NCBI RefSeq assembly: GCF_025141935.1
Contig: NZ_CP081120.1
Coordinates: forward strand, 2,418,001 to 2,482,000
Length of the DNA: 64,000 nucleotides
Direction of reading: 5' to 3'
From: Sulfitobacter sp. S190
GTDB lineage: Bacteria; Pseudomonadota; Alphaproteobacteria; Rhodobacterales; Rhodobacteraceae
The translations under genes and the position numbers were made by a program. Positions 26,142 to 35,702 of the stretch are shown here, piece by piece. The notes below the pieces were generated by a model. It was not told the origin of the DNA. It worked only from the letters and a program-made list of their open reading frames with translations, and did no database searches. Positions within the stretch are counted from its first letter, which is position 1, and each line of letters begins with the position of its first letter.

Positions 26142-26768
26142 TCACGGATAGGCGATGCCGCGAAACGGTGGAAAATCGCCGTAGCGCGCGCGCCGTACCT
26201 CCGGCGCTTCCGTCGGTTCATGGCCTGCCCGCAGCAACAGTCCGCGCGGGGCGATATAGCTCGAAATCGTGCGCAACGGTTCGGGACGCCAGACAAGGTT
26301 GAAGGCCGCCAGCTTCGGGAAAAACCACATTTCGGAGTAAGGCAGATGATCGTGCACCCACCACGCCAGATCGCGCCAGTCACGGCCCTTGTCATACTGG
26401 TCGGCAAACCACGGGATCACCAATGACGTGCCCGCGATGGGCGGTCCGGTCCAATCCCAGATATGGCATTCGATGGGGTTATCGCTGCGCGCGCAGTTCA
26501 AACCGTTATCATTGCCAAAGGTGTTGAGCGCCGCCGACCTGTAGCCCGACCGTATTGCGATCCGGCCGAAAGTCTCCTCCAGCGGGTCGAGCAGGTCCTG
26601 ACACAGGCGTCGACCGTGGGCGATGGCCACATCCGGTCGATCGGGGATATTGGGGATCCCGTGAAACGCGCCGATCTCGCTCATCAGAAAGTCCCGCATG
26701 TAGAAATGACGCGACAGCCGCACGCGGCCCAGGGTCTCGAGGCTCCACATGCTGGCAGGTCTGCGCAT
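26142..26768 (-). CDS. Peptidase M15A-like protein
   Basis: 208 residues. The stretch LSRHFYMRDFLMSE followed by LLDPLEETFGRIAIRSGYRSAALN resembles the D-Ala-D-Ala carboxypeptidase (M15A/VanY-like) core, where His, Asp and His bind zinc; here the HIWDW and WWVHDHLPYSE segments could supply the ligands. I am unsure it is active. No signal peptide is seen. ATGA overlap with the VOC gene upstream: last gene of a coupled four-gene leftward run. Confidence 0.65.
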   Translation of the reverse strand: MRRPASMWSLETLGRVRLSRHFYMRDFLMSEIGAFHGIPNIPDRPDVAIAHGRRLCQDLLDPLEETFGRIAIRSGYRSAALNTFGNDNGLNCARSDNPIECHIWDWTGPPIAGTSLVIPWFADQYDKGRDWRDLAWWVHDHLPYSEMWFFPKLAAFNLVWRPEPLRTISSYIAPRGLLLRAGHEPTEAPEVRRARYGDFPPFRGIAYP

Positions 26769-27196
26769 CAGCCGTAGCCGTTCCAGCGAACCGCGCCATT
26801 GGGGCCCAGCGCCGAGAACGGATTGTGCGCCACTTCCCAAATGTGGCCCTCGGGGTCTGCGAAATAGGCGATGAAGCCACCCCAGAACACCTCCGAGGGA
26901 TCGCGCAAAATCCGCGCCCCCGCGTCGTGTGCCCGCGTCACCAGGGCGCGTACGGCATCGGCACTGTCGACGTTATGGGAAAACGTGCTGGCACCGCGCC
27001 CCAGCGTTTCGACCGGAACACCGATGTCCTCGGCCAGCTTGTTCAGCGGATACAGCCCCAGCGTCTGCCCGATCAGATCGAAGGCAATGACACCATCGGG
27101 GCTGTCTACGCGGGTCCAGCCCAAGGCCTCGTAGAAAGCGGCGAGTGCTTCGGGATCGCGGGCGCCAAGCGTGACGAGGCTGATACGCTGGTCCAT
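26768..27196 (-). CDS. VOC (glyoxalase/bleomycin resistance fold) family protein
   Basis: 142 residues with the paired beta-alpha-beta-beta-beta modules of the VOC fold. Start MDQRISLVTLGARDPEALAAFYEALGW and end FIAYFADPEGHIWEVAHNP are typical. Metal ligands are only partly evident, so activity is unknown. ATG at 27196 lies 2 bases after the upstream hydrolase stop; an in-frame TTG at 27202 is possible. Confidence 0.88.
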   Translation of the reverse strand: MDQRISLVTLGARDPEALAAFYEALGWTRVDSPDGVIAFDLIGQTLGLYPLNKLAEDIGVPVETLGRGASTFSHNVDSADAVRALVTRAHDAGARILRDPSEVFWGGFIAYFADPEGHIWEVAHNPFSALGPNGAVRWNGYG

Positions 27197-27198
27197 CG

Positions 27199-28179
27199 TC
27201 AAAGCCCCTCGACCCAGCGCAGAATTTCGTTGGTCACTGGTTTCGTCTGGCCCGGCGAGACGATATCGCCAGCGAGGACGTGGGCGGAGGGGTCATCGCT
27301 TTCACCCAATGCGGGTTTATAGGCCACGACAGGGCCACCCCATTCGGCCATTGCAGCCTGCGTTGCTTCGGCGCTCACCACCTTGTCGTCATCGGCGAAA
27401 ATGAAGAGTGCGGGGGCCGTGGCCGCACGCAGGTCCAACCCGTTGACCGCTTTGACCAATGCCGCCATCGGCATCACGGCGACGCTGGGGTATTCGGTCG
27501 ACCAATAGCGCTCCTGCGCATCGTTGAGCGGCTCGAAGCTGCGCCGCTCGCCCGCGACAATCGGCAGCCAGTAGCGCGCCGCGGGAAAGGTCAGCAGCGG
27601 GGCCATGGGGTTGTTGACCGCGAAGTTGGGCGAAATCAGAACGTGACCCGCGACGCCCTCGCTCAGCGTAGGGTCAACGGCAGTCGCCGCCGCCAGCGTG
27701 CCGCCCGTGCTGGTCGAGATGACCAGCACCCGTTCGCCCACGCGTTTCGCAATTGCCAACGCCTCGACGGTGTCTTCCATCCAGGCCGCGACCGACCCTT
27801 CGGCCATCGCGTCCCCACTGCGGCCATGTCCGCGCAGCCGCGTCAGCACAAGATTCGCACCCAGCGCGTCCGCGACCACATCCGGGACCGGGCGGATTTC
27901 CTGTGCCGTGGCGGAAAAGCCGTGCAGATACACCACCGACCACGGGGTTTTTTCTTCTGGTGCACCGGCCCAGATCACCTGCTTTTGCACGCCGTCCGTA
28001 ATATCGTCGAACGCCGCCTCTCTCGCGGCGAGATAGGTATCCACGCCGTCCTCCAGCACCGTATCGTCGAAGGATGCCGTCAGCGCCGCATCCTCATAGG
28101 GGCCGAAAATCCACAGCGCCAGAACCGCCACCACCAGCAAGACCATCAACCGACCGGTCCATTTCAGCAGCTTTTTCAT
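27199..28179 (-). CDS. Membrane-anchored alpha/beta hydrolase
   Basis: 326 residues. N-terminal membrane helix (residues 9-25, LMVLLVVAVLALWIFG) anchors a periplasm-facing hydrolase. Oxyanion part VYLHGFSATAQE, and a nucleophile elbow that reads STSTG in place of GxSxG; Asp in FIFADDDKVV and His in SAHVLAGD. The altered elbow may mark a subfamily or weak activity. Coupled by ATGA to the hydrolase gene upstream. Confidence 0.82.
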   Translation of the reverse strand: MKKLLKWTGRLMVLLVVAVLALWIFGPYEDAALTASFDDTVLEDGVDTYLAAREAAFDDITDGVQKQVIWAGAPEEKTPWSVVYLHGFSATAQEIRPVPDVVADALGANLVLTRLRGHGRSGDAMAEGSVAAWMEDTVEALAIAKRVGERVLVISTSTGGTLAAATAVDPTLSEGVAGHVLISPNFAVNNPMAPLLTFPAARYWLPIVAGERRSFEPLNDAQERYWSTEYPSVAVMPMAALVKAVNGLDLRAATAPALFIFADDDKVVSAEATQAAMAEWGGPVVAYKPALGESDDPSAHVLAGDIVSPGQTKPVTNEILRWVEGL

Positions 28180-28919
28180 CGCATGACCTCCTCTACGGCA
28201 TTTTCAATCAGCGCCAGGCACGGGCCATCCGAAAACCGGTGATCGGCGTCCTTGACCAACAGGAGTTGCATGTCAGGGCTGTTGGCGTGGGCCAGAAGCG
28301 ATGTCGCAACCTCGACGCTGACGGCGGTATCTGCGGTGCCTTGCAGCAATCGCACCGGAAATGGCAGATCGAGCCGCGCGCGCAGCACCAGATGCGCACG
28401 CCCGTCGTCGATCATGCGCTTGGTCACGATATAGGGTTCCATGTAGTCGGAGGGCAGCGCAATCTGGCCGACGCTGTCCAATTCGGACCGCTGGCTGTCG
28501 GTAAAGCCCGCCCACCAGCCGTCTTCAGTGAAATCGGGTGCTGCGGCGATACCGACCATGCCCGCGATCCGTTCGGGCCGTGCGCGGGCCAGCAGCAGGG
28601 CCTGCCACCCCCCCATGGAAGATCCGACAACCACGATATCGCCGTCGATCAGCGTGTCGATGACGGCAAGTGTATCTTCGTGCCAGTCACCGATGCACCC
28701 TTGCTCGAACGTGCCGCCTGACATCCCGTGGCCGGAATAGTCAAACCTCAGAAAAGACTGCCCTTTTGCCCGTGCCCATGCCTCGAGATGAATGGCTTTC
28801 GTGCCCTCCATGTCCGACTTTAACCCGCCGAGGAAAACCAGCGTGGGCCCGTGACCGTCCAGCCGGTGATAGGCAAGGCGCCTGCCTTGCGGCGTGTCGA
28901 AATAGGATGGGTCTGACAT
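28176..28919 (-). CDS. Alpha/beta hydrolase
   Basis: 247-residue cytosolic hydrolase. LVFLGGLKSDMEG oxyanion region, RFDYSGHGMSGG, nucleophile elbow VGSSMGGW, Asp in GTADTAVSVE and His in DADHRFSDG. This pattern is close to the BAAT/esterase-like hydrolases that act on small esters. First gene of the leftward run 28919-26142. The start at 28919 is chosen because homologues begin near MSDPSYFDTPQGRRLAY. Confidence 0.87.
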   Translation of the reverse strand: MSDPSYFDTPQGRRLAYHRLDGHGPTLVFLGGLKSDMEGTKAIHLEAWARAKGQSFLRFDYSGHGMSGGTFEQGCIGDWHEDTLAVIDTLIDGDIVVVGSSMGGWQALLLARARPERIAGMVGIAAAPDFTEDGWWAGFTDSQRSELDSVGQIALPSDYMEPYIVTKRMIDDGRAHLVLRARLDLPFPVRLLQGTADTAVSVEVATSLLAHANSPDMQLLLVKDADHRFSDGPCLALIENAVEEVMR

Positions 28920-28973
28920 GGCGTGCTCCGACTGTGGCTTGGAGGGATCATGCGCCCCGGCGGACGGGGGCGC

Positions 28974-29020
28974 AACCGCTGACGCAGCGGTTTGATTAAG
29001 TGACCATCTTGTCACGTGAC
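28974..29020. promoter_or_regulatory. Divergent control region with hairpin and GTCACGTGAC palindrome
   Basis: The 127-base gap between a hydrolase gene and the ArsR-SRPBCC gene holds AACCGCT (28974-28980) with AGCGGTT (28986-28992), then GTGAC (29000-29004) and the perfect palindrome GTCACGTGAC (29011-29020). A possible TTGTCA-N17-CTATAA promoter starts at 29009. The palindrome is a likely operator for the ArsR-type protein encoded next (inference). Confidence 0.4.
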
Positions 29021-29046
29021 TAATAAGTAACCTATAAGTGATTCCC

Positions 29047-29805
29047 ATGGACGCGATATTCAAATCCCTCGCCGATCCGGCCCGGCGCACGCTGCTCGAT
29101 GCCCTGCGCGAGAAAGACGGCCAATCACTGGGCGAGCTGACCGAGCTGCTGGAGATGTCACGTTTCGGCGTGATGAAGCATCTGGGTGTGCTGGAGGACG
29201 CAGGGCTCATCGTGTCGCGCAAACAGGGGCGGTTCAAATACCACTATCTCAACGCCCTGCCCCTGCAAGAAGCCATTGATCGCTGGATCGAGCCCTTGCT
29301 CGTCAAACCGGCGGCCCGAGCGGTGCTGACTTTGAAAAATCAATTGGAAGGACCCCCAGATATGAACGAGACCAAAACCCGCCCCGATTTCGTGATGCAG
29401 ACCTTCATCCGCTGTACCCAAGACGCCCTGTGGGAGGCGCTGACCGATCCCGCGTCGATGGCCGCCTATCATTTCATGTGCGACCGCGTCGAAGGATCGG
29501 CCGCAGACGGGCAAACGGTGCATTTCATCAAACCCGACGGCGAAGGGATGCTGTCGCAAAAGACCCTGTCGAGCACCCCCAAATCACGTATCGAGACCAC
29601 GTTCGAGCCGCATTTCTTCGGCCCCGATGCGCCAGCATCGCGCATGGTGTACCTGATCGATCCCGAAGGCCCGGTGTGCAAGCTGACTATCGAACACTAT
29701 GACATTCCCGCGGGTCAGGACGGGGTTGCAGAAGGCTGGGCGCGGCTGGCCGCATCGCTCAAGAGCTGGCTGGAGACCGGTCAGCCGCTCAAGGTCACGG
29801 GTTGA
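29047..29805 (+). CDS. ArsR-type regulator fused to an SRPBCC (AHSA1) domain
   Basis: 252 residues. Residues 1-85 are an ArsR winged helix (LADPARRTLLDALREKDGQSLGEL then MSRFGVMKHLGVLEDAGLI). Residues about 110-250 are a START-like SRPBCC/AHSA1 domain (FVMQTFIRCTQDALWEALTDPASMAAY). In many bacteria these are two adjacent genes; here they are one protein, so binding of a hydrophobic ligand may directly control DNA binding (inference). ATG at 29047 is preferred over the GTG at 29038. Confidence 0.9.
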   Translation: MDAIFKSLADPARRTLLDALREKDGQSLGELTELLEMSRFGVMKHLGVLEDAGLIVSRKQGRFKYHYLNALPLQEAIDRWIEPLLVKPAARAVLTLKNQLEGPPDMNETKTRPDFVMQTFIRCTQDALWEALTDPASMAAYHFMCDRVEGSAADGQTVHFIKPDGEGMLSQKTLSSTPKSRIETTFEPHFFGPDAPASRMVYLIDPEGPVCKLTIEHYDIPAGQDGVAEGWARLAASLKSWLETGQPLKVTG

Positions 29806-29819
29806 GAGGAGGCGAGATG

Positions 29820-30245
29820 ATGCAGAATTTTCCAACGGAACTGGGCATTCTCACCTGTCTGGCGCTTATGGCCGCAACGCTTTGGGTGCCCTACATCATC
29901 GGGGTCAACCGCGTAGCACTACCCGAGGGCGCGCCCGATCCTTTCGAACGGCCCGGCGATCTGAACGCCCTGCCCGCTTGGGTGCATCGCGCCCACCGCG
30001 CGCATCTCAACCTGCTGGAGCAGTTTGTTCCCTTCGCGGTGCTGGTCCTGCTTCTTGATCGGGTAGACGGGTTCACAGCCTTGACCTACTGGACCGCGAT
30101 CGCGTTCTTCTGGATCAGGGTGGCGCATGCGGTCGGCATGATTTCGGGCACCGCGCGGATGCCGCTACGCCCGATCCTGTTTACGCTTGGGTGGGTTTGT
30201 TGCCTGATCCTCGGCTACGCGGTGTTTGCCGCGCGCATGGTCTAG
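29820..30245 (+). CDS. MAPEG family membrane protein
   Basis: 141 residues with four transmembrane helices. The segments HRAHRAHLNLLEQFVPFAVLVLL and FFWIRVAHAVGMI match MAPEG proteins, the microsomal glutathione transferase-like family. Bacterial members often have unknown substrates. AGGAGG seven bases upstream supports ATG 29820 over 29817. It lies just after the ArsR-SRPBCC gene and may be its target. Confidence 0.88.
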   Translation: MQNFPTELGILTCLALMAATLWVPYIIGVNRVALPEGAPDPFERPGDLNALPAWVHRAHRAHLNLLEQFVPFAVLVLLLDRVDGFTALTYWTAIAFFWIRVAHAVGMISGTARMPLRPILFTLGWVCCLILGYAVFAARMV

Positions 30246-30472
30246 CCGCTGACGTAGGGCTCTTCGCTGGGGCGGTAGAAAATCTTCTGGTTGTGAAGCC
30301 GCCCCATCAGATCGTCGATCTCGCGTTCGACGGTCGTTTCTTCCACCTTCGGAAGCAAGGCCCGCGCGCCTTCGCGACCCAGCGACAGATCACGTTTGAC
30401 CACCTGCAGGGCCGCTTCGATCAGGTCAATGTCCGCGAGGGTCAGTTCGAACCGGCGATTGTACTTGGGCAT
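30242..30472 (-). CDS. Small conserved-looking helical protein
   Basis: 76 residues, highly charged and probably all helical (FELTLADIDLIEAALQVVKRDL, then VEREIDDLMGRLHNQKIFYRP). AAGGAG lies 8 bases upstream of the ATG, which supports expression. The 3' end overlaps the convergent MAPEG gene by 4 bases. I do not recognise the family. Confidence 0.72.
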   Translation of the reverse strand: MPKYNRRFELTLADIDLIEAALQVVKRDLSLGREGARALLPKVEETTVEREIDDLMGRLHNQKIFYRPSEEPYVSG

Positions 30473-30520
30473 GTCTGCGCTCCTTGGCTGGGGATAAAGA
30501 TGGGGCGCGCGGGGCGCGGG

Positions 30521-31813
30521 TCAATCCTGTTCTGCCTCCGGCAGCCCGCGCGCGGCCACGGCCGCCGCGATCCCCATCATGGCAAACAACGCCAGAACCG
30601 CTTCCGGTCCCAACAAAGCGGCACCGCCCCCCGCGACACCCGCGACCAGCAAAAGCACCCCGATGACGGTGTTGGACACGGCCGCATAGGCAGAGCGCTG
30701 ATCTTCGGGCGATATGTCCACCAGATAGGTCGACCGGCCTTGTCTGACCCCGTGATACGCAATCATCAGCACAAACAGCACCAGCGGCATAGCCCAGACC
30801 GTTTGCGCCAGCCCCGAAAACGCCAGTACGACGGCCAGCAGCATCGCCGCGGCCCCCACGACCCCCGTTAGCATCAGCACCCGCCGACTGGAGCGATCCG
30901 ACATGCGCCCCCAGACATAAGAGCTGAGCAAGGAGGCAAGCGCAGAGGCGAGCACCAGCGCCCCCAGCTTGCCCAGCGCGCCCGCATCCTCGCCACCGCC
31001 AAGGATGACCAGATAGGGCGGCGCAAGTGCTGTCGACACCAGCAAACCGCGCACGATGATAAAGCGCCACAAGACCGGGTTGTCGCGCAAAACGGCGAAA
31101 GACGCCTGAATGCCGGTGTCCCCGCTGTCGCTCGGCTGTTCTTCGAGCCGCGAAAAGACTGTCGCGGCCAGCAGCCACAGCACAGCGGCAAGAGCAATGG
31201 CCGCCACGACCACACCGCGGTTCTGGACCAGCCCCGACATCAACAGAACGGCGAACAGAAGCACACCTGCGGCGGACACCGACCCCGCCAGCCCGGTGAT
31301 CGCTCCGCGCCGCGTCTTGCCCACCGTCTTGCCGAGGATGTCCTTGAACGACACCGAACAGACCGCACGAAACAGCGCCAGCCCGCCGAGCGCCGCGCAG
31401 ATGGCAAGACCTGCCGCCCCACCTTCGAGCGTCAGTGCCGCAAGCACGATCAACGCCGCGCACAGCCCCTGCCCCGCCGAACCGATGACCCACGCCCATT
31501 TGCGATGCGTCAGCCCCTGCACCCATCCCGCCAGCGCGATCTGCGGCAACAGCGCGCCTGCCTCGCGGATCGGGACCAGCGCACCGGCATAGACCGCAGG
31601 CGCACCCAGCGCGGTCAACAGCCAGCTCAGCACCAGCTTGGGGTCGATCAATCCGTCCGCGACCTTGGTCATGCTCAGCGAAACGGCATGGCGCAAACCG
31701 TTGCGCGGTTCTGCCGCCTGTGCATCCTCGTCCAGCGTCTGCGCAGGCGCATCGCTGCCCGTCAGCGCGTCAAACGCCTTTTCGGTGAGGCTGTCGTGGT
31801 GCGCATCTGTCAT
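30521..31813 (-). CDS. MFS transporter 1
   Basis: 430 residues with about twelve membrane helices and a 45-residue cytosolic N-terminus. Features include the LFRAVCSVSFKDILGKTVGKTRRG loop between helices and the VLASALASLLSSYVWGRMSDRSSRR signature at the second half. Substrate unknown. The start MTDAHHDSLTEKAF at 31813 is used; longer frames overlap the divergent transporter. Confidence 0.85.
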   Translation of the reverse strand: MTDAHHDSLTEKAFDALTGSDAPAQTLDEDAQAAEPRNGLRHAVSLSMTKVADGLIDPKLVLSWLLTALGAPAVYAGALVPIREAGALLPQIALAGWVQGLTHRKWAWVIGSAGQGLCAALIVLAALTLEGGAAGLAICAALGGLALFRAVCSVSFKDILGKTVGKTRRGAITGLAGSVSAAGVLLFAVLLMSGLVQNRGVVVAAIALAAVLWLLAATVFSRLEEQPSDSGDTGIQASFAVLRDNPVLWRFIIVRGLLVSTALAPPYLVILGGGEDAGALGKLGALVLASALASLLSSYVWGRMSDRSSRRVLMLTGVVGAAAMLLAVVLAFSGLAQTVWAMPLVLFVLMIAYHGVRQGRSTYLVDISPEDQRSAYAAVSNTVIGVLLLVAGVAGGGAALLGPEAVLALFAMMGIAAAVAARGLPEAEQD

Positions 31814-31900
31814 ACTGAACTCCTTGGCTCGGCAAGCTAGGGCACCGTGGCACAATCGCAACCCGCTTGCCGCAGCCGCGGATTGGCGTATGTAGCGCGG

Positions 31901-33076
31901 ATGACCCAAGCAGAAACCAACCGTGTCCTCATCCTCGTCTTGTCGGCGTGCAACTTCGTCATCGGCATCGGGGCGTTTGTCATTGTCGGCATTCTGCAAC
32001 CCCTTGGCGCGGATCTGGAGCGGTCACCGGCACAGGCAGGGCAGTTGATGACCGTCTATGCGGTGGGCTACGCCATCTTGTCGCCGATCCTCGTGTCGGT
32101 CACAGGCCAAATCGGCAGACGACGCATATTGGCGATTTCCTTTGGCATCTTTACCCTTGCCGCGGTTCTTTCGGCGCTGGCGCCCAACTATCTCACGCTG
32201 TCGGTGGCACGCGTCGTTGCGGCCGCGGGCGCGGGAATATTCACGCCGATCGCGGCTGCCGTGGCTGCCACGCTGTCGCCCGAAGCCCAACGCGCACGGG
32301 TGCTTGCGGCGGTATTTTTCGGGCTGACGCTGGCGCAGGTCGTGGGCGTTCCTGCCGGAAGCTGGATCGCCTATACCTTTGGCTGGCGGTGGGCGCTGTG
32401 GCTGGTGGCGGGTCTGGGCGTGCCGTGCATCTGGCTAATCTGGACACGGGTGCCCGCGGGCCTGCGCTTTCAACCGGTAAGCATGGCCGACCTTGGCGAT
32501 GTCCTGTGTCAGGGCCGCATGATGCTGGCCATCATGTTCACCGGGACGTTTCTTGGCGCGATTTACGTCCTTTATACCTATATATCCCCGCTTTTGAGCC
32601 AAACGATGGGCTACGGCGGCAACGGGATCACGCTGATCCTGATTGTTTTCGGACTTGGTGCGGTGGGCGGCAACATCATGGGTGGGTTTCTGGCGGACAA
32701 GCTGGGCTGGCACAAAACACTCACCGTGTTGTGCGTGGCGCAGATGCTGATCATGCCCATGTTTTCGCTCTTGCCGGTGGCCACCGGCATGGTGGTGCTG
32801 CTGGCCTTTCTGTGGTCGCTGTGCGGGTGGTCTTTCATGGCGGGCCAACAACTGCGGCTGATCAATCTGGCAGGACCACGGGCGCCCGTTGTGTTGGCGC
32901 TGAATGCGGCGGCGATCTATATCGGGGCCGCGCTGGGGTCGGGACTGGGCGGTCTGATCATCGCGCGCTTCGGGATCGAGGCCACGGGGCTGGCTGCCGG
33001 TCTGGTATCGCTCGGGGCGTTGATCCATTTGACACTATCGGCCCGTCTGTCGCCGCGCCCTGCAACGGGCTCTTGA
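31901..33076 (+). CDS. MFS transporter 2 (DHA1-like)
   Basis: 391 residues, twelve transmembrane helices. The loop after helix 2 reads VSVTGQIGRRRIL, the MFS signature, and helix 5 has VVGVPAGSWIAYTFGWRWALW, typical of drug:H+ antiporter family 1. Probably exports a small compound; substrate unknown. Divergent from MFS transporter 1. The start MTQAETN at 31901 is chosen over an upstream extension with no homology. Confidence 0.88.
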   Translation: MTQAETNRVLILVLSACNFVIGIGAFVIVGILQPLGADLERSPAQAGQLMTVYAVGYAILSPILVSVTGQIGRRRILAISFGIFTLAAVLSALAPNYLTLSVARVVAAAGAGIFTPIAAAVAATLSPEAQRARVLAAVFFGLTLAQVVGVPAGSWIAYTFGWRWALWLVAGLGVPCIWLIWTRVPAGLRFQPVSMADLGDVLCQGRMMLAIMFTGTFLGAIYVLYTYISPLLSQTMGYGGNGITLILIVFGLGAVGGNIMGGFLADKLGWHKTLTVLCVAQMLIMPMFSLLPVATGMVVLLAFLWSLCGWSFMAGQQLRLINLAGPRAPVVLALNAAAIYIGAALGSGLGGLIIARFGIEATGLAAGLVSLGALIHLTLSARLSPRPATGS

Positions 33077-33162
33077 CGCTCGCGCCTCCCGGCGTCACAT
33101 GTGCACCCACATAAACCCGCAACCGGGCGTCTCGTAGGCGCCAAACCGACGAGGAGGCCCCG

Positions 33163-35109
33163 ATGGCCCAGATCGCACTCACCCTTCCCGATGGCAACGC
33201 ACGACACTACGACGCAGGCATAACTGCGGGCGAAGTTGCCGCGGACATTTCCAAATCACTCGGCAAGAAAGCCATCTCCGCGACTGTGGATGGTCAGCAT
33301 TTCGACCTGTCCTGGCCCATCGAGGCCGACGCGCAGATCGCGATCCATACCATGCAGGACGAGGTGCAGGCCAACGAACTGGTGCGTCACGATCTGGCGC
33401 ACATCATGGCGCGCGCCGTGCAGGAAATCTGGCCAGACACCAAGGTGACCATCGGCCCCGTGATCAAGGACGGCTGGTATTACGACTTCGACAGGGCGGA
33501 ACCTTTCACCCCCGAAGATCTGGGTCTCATCGAAAAGAAGATGAAAGATATCATCAACAAACGCGATCCCGTGCGCACCGAAGTCTGGGACCGGGACGTG
33601 GCGATCCAGTACTACAAGGACCGCAACGAGCCCTACAAGGTCGAGCTGATCGAAAGCATCCCCGGCGATGAGCCATTGCGCATGTACTGGCACGGCGACT
33701 GGCAGGATCTGTGCCGTGGCCCGCACCTGCAGCACACCGGGCAAGTGCCGGGCGACGCGTTCAAACTGATGTCGATCGCCGGTGCGTACTGGCGCGGCGA
33801 CAGCGACCGCGCGATGTTGCAACGCATCTACGGCGTCGCCTTTACCGGCAAGGAAAAGCTGCGCGCGCATCTCAACATGCTGGAGGAAGCGGCAAAGCGC
33901 GACCACCGCAAGCTGGGCCGCGAGATGAACCTGTTTCACATGCAGGAAGAAGCCCCGGGGCAGGTCTTCTGGCATCCCAACGGCTGGAGCATCTACACCA
34001 CCCTGCAGGACTACATGCGCCGCAAGCAGCGCGCCGCGGGCTACGTCGAGGTGAACACCCCGCAGGTCGTGGACCGCAAGCTCTGGGAAGCGTCAGGCCA
34101 CTGGGACAAGTATCAGGAGCACATGTTCATCGTCGAAGTGGACGAGGAACACGCGCGCGAAAAGGCGATCAACGCACTGAAACCGATGAACTGCCCCTGC
34201 CACGTGCAGATCTTCAATCAGGGTCTGAAATCCTACCGCGATTTGCCGTTGCGCATGGCCGAATTCGGATCGTGCAACCGCTACGAGCCTTCGGGCGCGC
34301 TGCACGGCATCATGCGCGTGCGCGGGTTTACACAGGACGATGGCCACATCTTCTGCCGCGAGGACCAGATCGAGGCGGAATGCGCGGCCTTCATCGACTA
34401 CCTTGCCTCCGTCTACCGCGATCTGGGGTTCGAGAAGTTCGAGATCATGTTCGCCACCCGCCCCGAAAAGCGCGTGGGGAGCGAGGAATCGTGGGACCAC
34501 GTGGAAAGCGCTTTGGAAAATGCGATCAAGAAGACCGGGCATCCCTACACGCTCGACGCGGGCGAAGGCGCGTTCTACGGCCCGAAGCTGGACTTCAAGC
34601 TGACCGACGCGATCGGGCGGGAATGGCAGTGCGGCACCTTTCAGGTCGACCCCAATCTGCCCGAGCGGCTGGGCGCGCAATACGTGGCCGAGGATGGTGC
34701 GAAGCACCGCCCCTACATGCTGCACCGCGCCTGTCTGGGCTCTTTCGAGCGTTTCATCGGCATCCTGATCGAAAACTCGGCGGGCAAGCTGCCCTTCTGG
34801 CTGGCACCACGGCAGGTTGTCGTCGCCTCCATCACCGGCGAAGCGGATGAGTATGTGACCGAGGTCGTGGCCGACCTGCGCGCGGCGGGCGTGCGGGCCG
34901 AGGCGGACATCCGCAACGAAAAGATCAACTACAAGGTCCGCGAACATTCGGTCGGCAAGGTCCCCGTGATCCTCGCGGTTGGCAATCGCGAAGTCGAAGA
35001 GCGCACCGTCTCCGTGCGCCGTCTGGGAGAAAAGCAGACGTCGGTCCAATCGCTCGATGACGTGCTTGGCGCGTTGCGCGTCGAGGCCACACCGCCCGAT
35101 TTGCTGTAA
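33163..35109 (+). CDS. thrS: Threonyl-tRNA synthetase
   Basis: 648-residue class II aminoacyl-tRNA synthetase. Domains in order: TGS (1-60), second additional/editing domain with [16 protein letters not shown] (about 75-240), catalytic core with [25 protein letters not shown] and the Zn ligands, then the anticodon-binding domain ([15 protein letters not shown]). Full length. Two hairpins follow, one with a T run. Confidence 0.98.
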   Translation: MAQIALTLPDGNARHYDAGITAGEVAADISKSLGKKAISATVDGQHFDLSWPIEADAQIAIHTMQDEVQANELVRHDLAHIMARAVQEIWPDTKVTIGPVIKDGWYYDFDRAEPFTPEDLGLIEKKMKDIINKRDPVRTEVWDRDVAIQYYKDRNEPYKVELIESIPGDEPLRMYWHGDWQDLCRGPHLQHTGQVPGDAFKLMSIAGAYWRGDSDRAMLQRIYGVAFTGKEKLRAHLNMLEEAAKRDHRKLGREMNLFHMQEEAPGQVFWHPNGWSIYTTLQDYMRRKQRAAGYVEVNTPQVVDRKLWEASGHWDKYQEHMFIVEVDEEHAREKAINALKPMNCPCHVQIFNQGLKSYRDLPLRMAEFGSCNRYEPSGALHGIMRVRGFTQDDGHIFCREDQIEAECAAFIDYLASVYRDLGFEKFEIMFATRPEKRVGSEESWDHVESALENAIKKTGHPYTLDAGEGAFYGPKLDFKLTDAIGREWQCGTFQVDPNLPERLGAQYVAEDGAKHRPYMLHRACLGSFERFIGILIENSAGKLPFWLAPRQVVVASITGEADEYVTEVVADLRAAGVRAEADIRNEKINYKVREHSVGKVPVILAVGNREVEERTVSVRRLGEKQTSVQSLDDVLGALRVEATPPDLL

Positions 35110-35116
35110 TAATCGC

Positions 35117-35147
35117 CGCACCCGCCGCAACCGGTCCGGCGGGTGCG
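35117..35147 (+). terminator. GC-rich hairpin after thrS
   Basis: CGCACCCGCCG and CGGCGGGTGCG form a perfect 11-base stem, 8 bases after the thrS stop. No T run follows, so it probably works with the next hairpin. Confidence 0.55.
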
Positions 35148-35179
35148 TGCCCCAATGTTACAGTTTGTCAGGACACGCC

Positions 35180-35200
35180 CCCGCAATATTGCGGGTTTTT
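35180..35200 (+). terminator. Rho-independent terminator after thrS
   Basis: CCCGCAATATTGCGGG is a perfect palindrome immediately followed by TTTTT. It separates thrS from the bufferin operon. Confidence 0.85.
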
Positions 35201-35220
35201 GCCCGTTTTTGGCGGATTTT

Positions 35221-35248
35221 CTAACGGGGATGTTATACACTGCGTCGT
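35221..35248 (+). promoter_or_regulatory. Possible promoter of the bufferin operon
   Basis: CTAACG (35221-35226) and CGTCGT (35243-35248) are 16 bases apart, like an ECF-sigma promoter; ECF control of bufferin operons is known in Caulobacter. GTTATACAC between them could instead be a sigma-70 -10 box. Only the position, after the thrS terminator and about 80 bases before bufA, is firm. Confidence 0.25.
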
Positions 35249-35325
35249 GAATGGCCTCCGCCTCTGCGGGCTGCTTTAACAGTGTCATTGAACTTTCATT
35301 GTGACTTCAAAACGGGAGAAACCTG

Positions 35326-35631
35326 ATGTCCACAACCATGAAAACGCTCGCTATTGCCGGTGTTGTCGCCGCATCCGTCACCGGTGTGACCACGACCTCC
35401 GCCGCTGCTGCCGCGAAAGAGAAATGCTACGGCGTGTCGCTGGCTGGCGAAAACGATTGCGCCGCGGGCCCCGGCACCACCTGCGCCGGTACATCCGTGA
35501 CCGACTATCAGGGCAACGCATGGACGCTTGTTGATGCTGGCACATGCGCCGAAATCGAACTGCCCGCAATGGCAGACGGGACGGAGCGGACAGGTTCGCT
35601 CGAAGCGCTCGACCGCGATTTGCCGGCCTGA
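35326..35631 (+). CDS. bufA: Bufferin precursor, DUF2282 family copper metallophore
   Basis: 101 residues. Sec signal peptide (about 1-29) ending in a run of Ala, then a mature part with four cysteines: Cys34 ([10 protein letters not shown]), Cys45 (ENDCAAG), Cys53 (TTCAG) and Cys74 (AGTCAEI). This spacing and the KCYGV-NDCAAG motif match bufferins, periplasmic RiPPs in which an MNIO enzyme turns cysteines into thiooxazoles that bind copper. GGGAG lies seven bases before the ATG. First gene of a four-gene operon with bufB, bufC and doxX. Confidence 0.9.
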   Translation: MSTTMKTLAIAGVVAASVTGVTTTSAAAAAKEKCYGVSLAGENDCAAGPGTTCAGTSVTDYQGNAWTLVDAGTCAEIELPAMADGTERTGSLEALDRDLPA

Positions 35632-35702
35632 GAAATATCGCGCGGGGTCCAAGGTCCAACCGGGGCCCCGCGCACTTTAACCTGAGACCGGAGGGTATTG
35701 AG

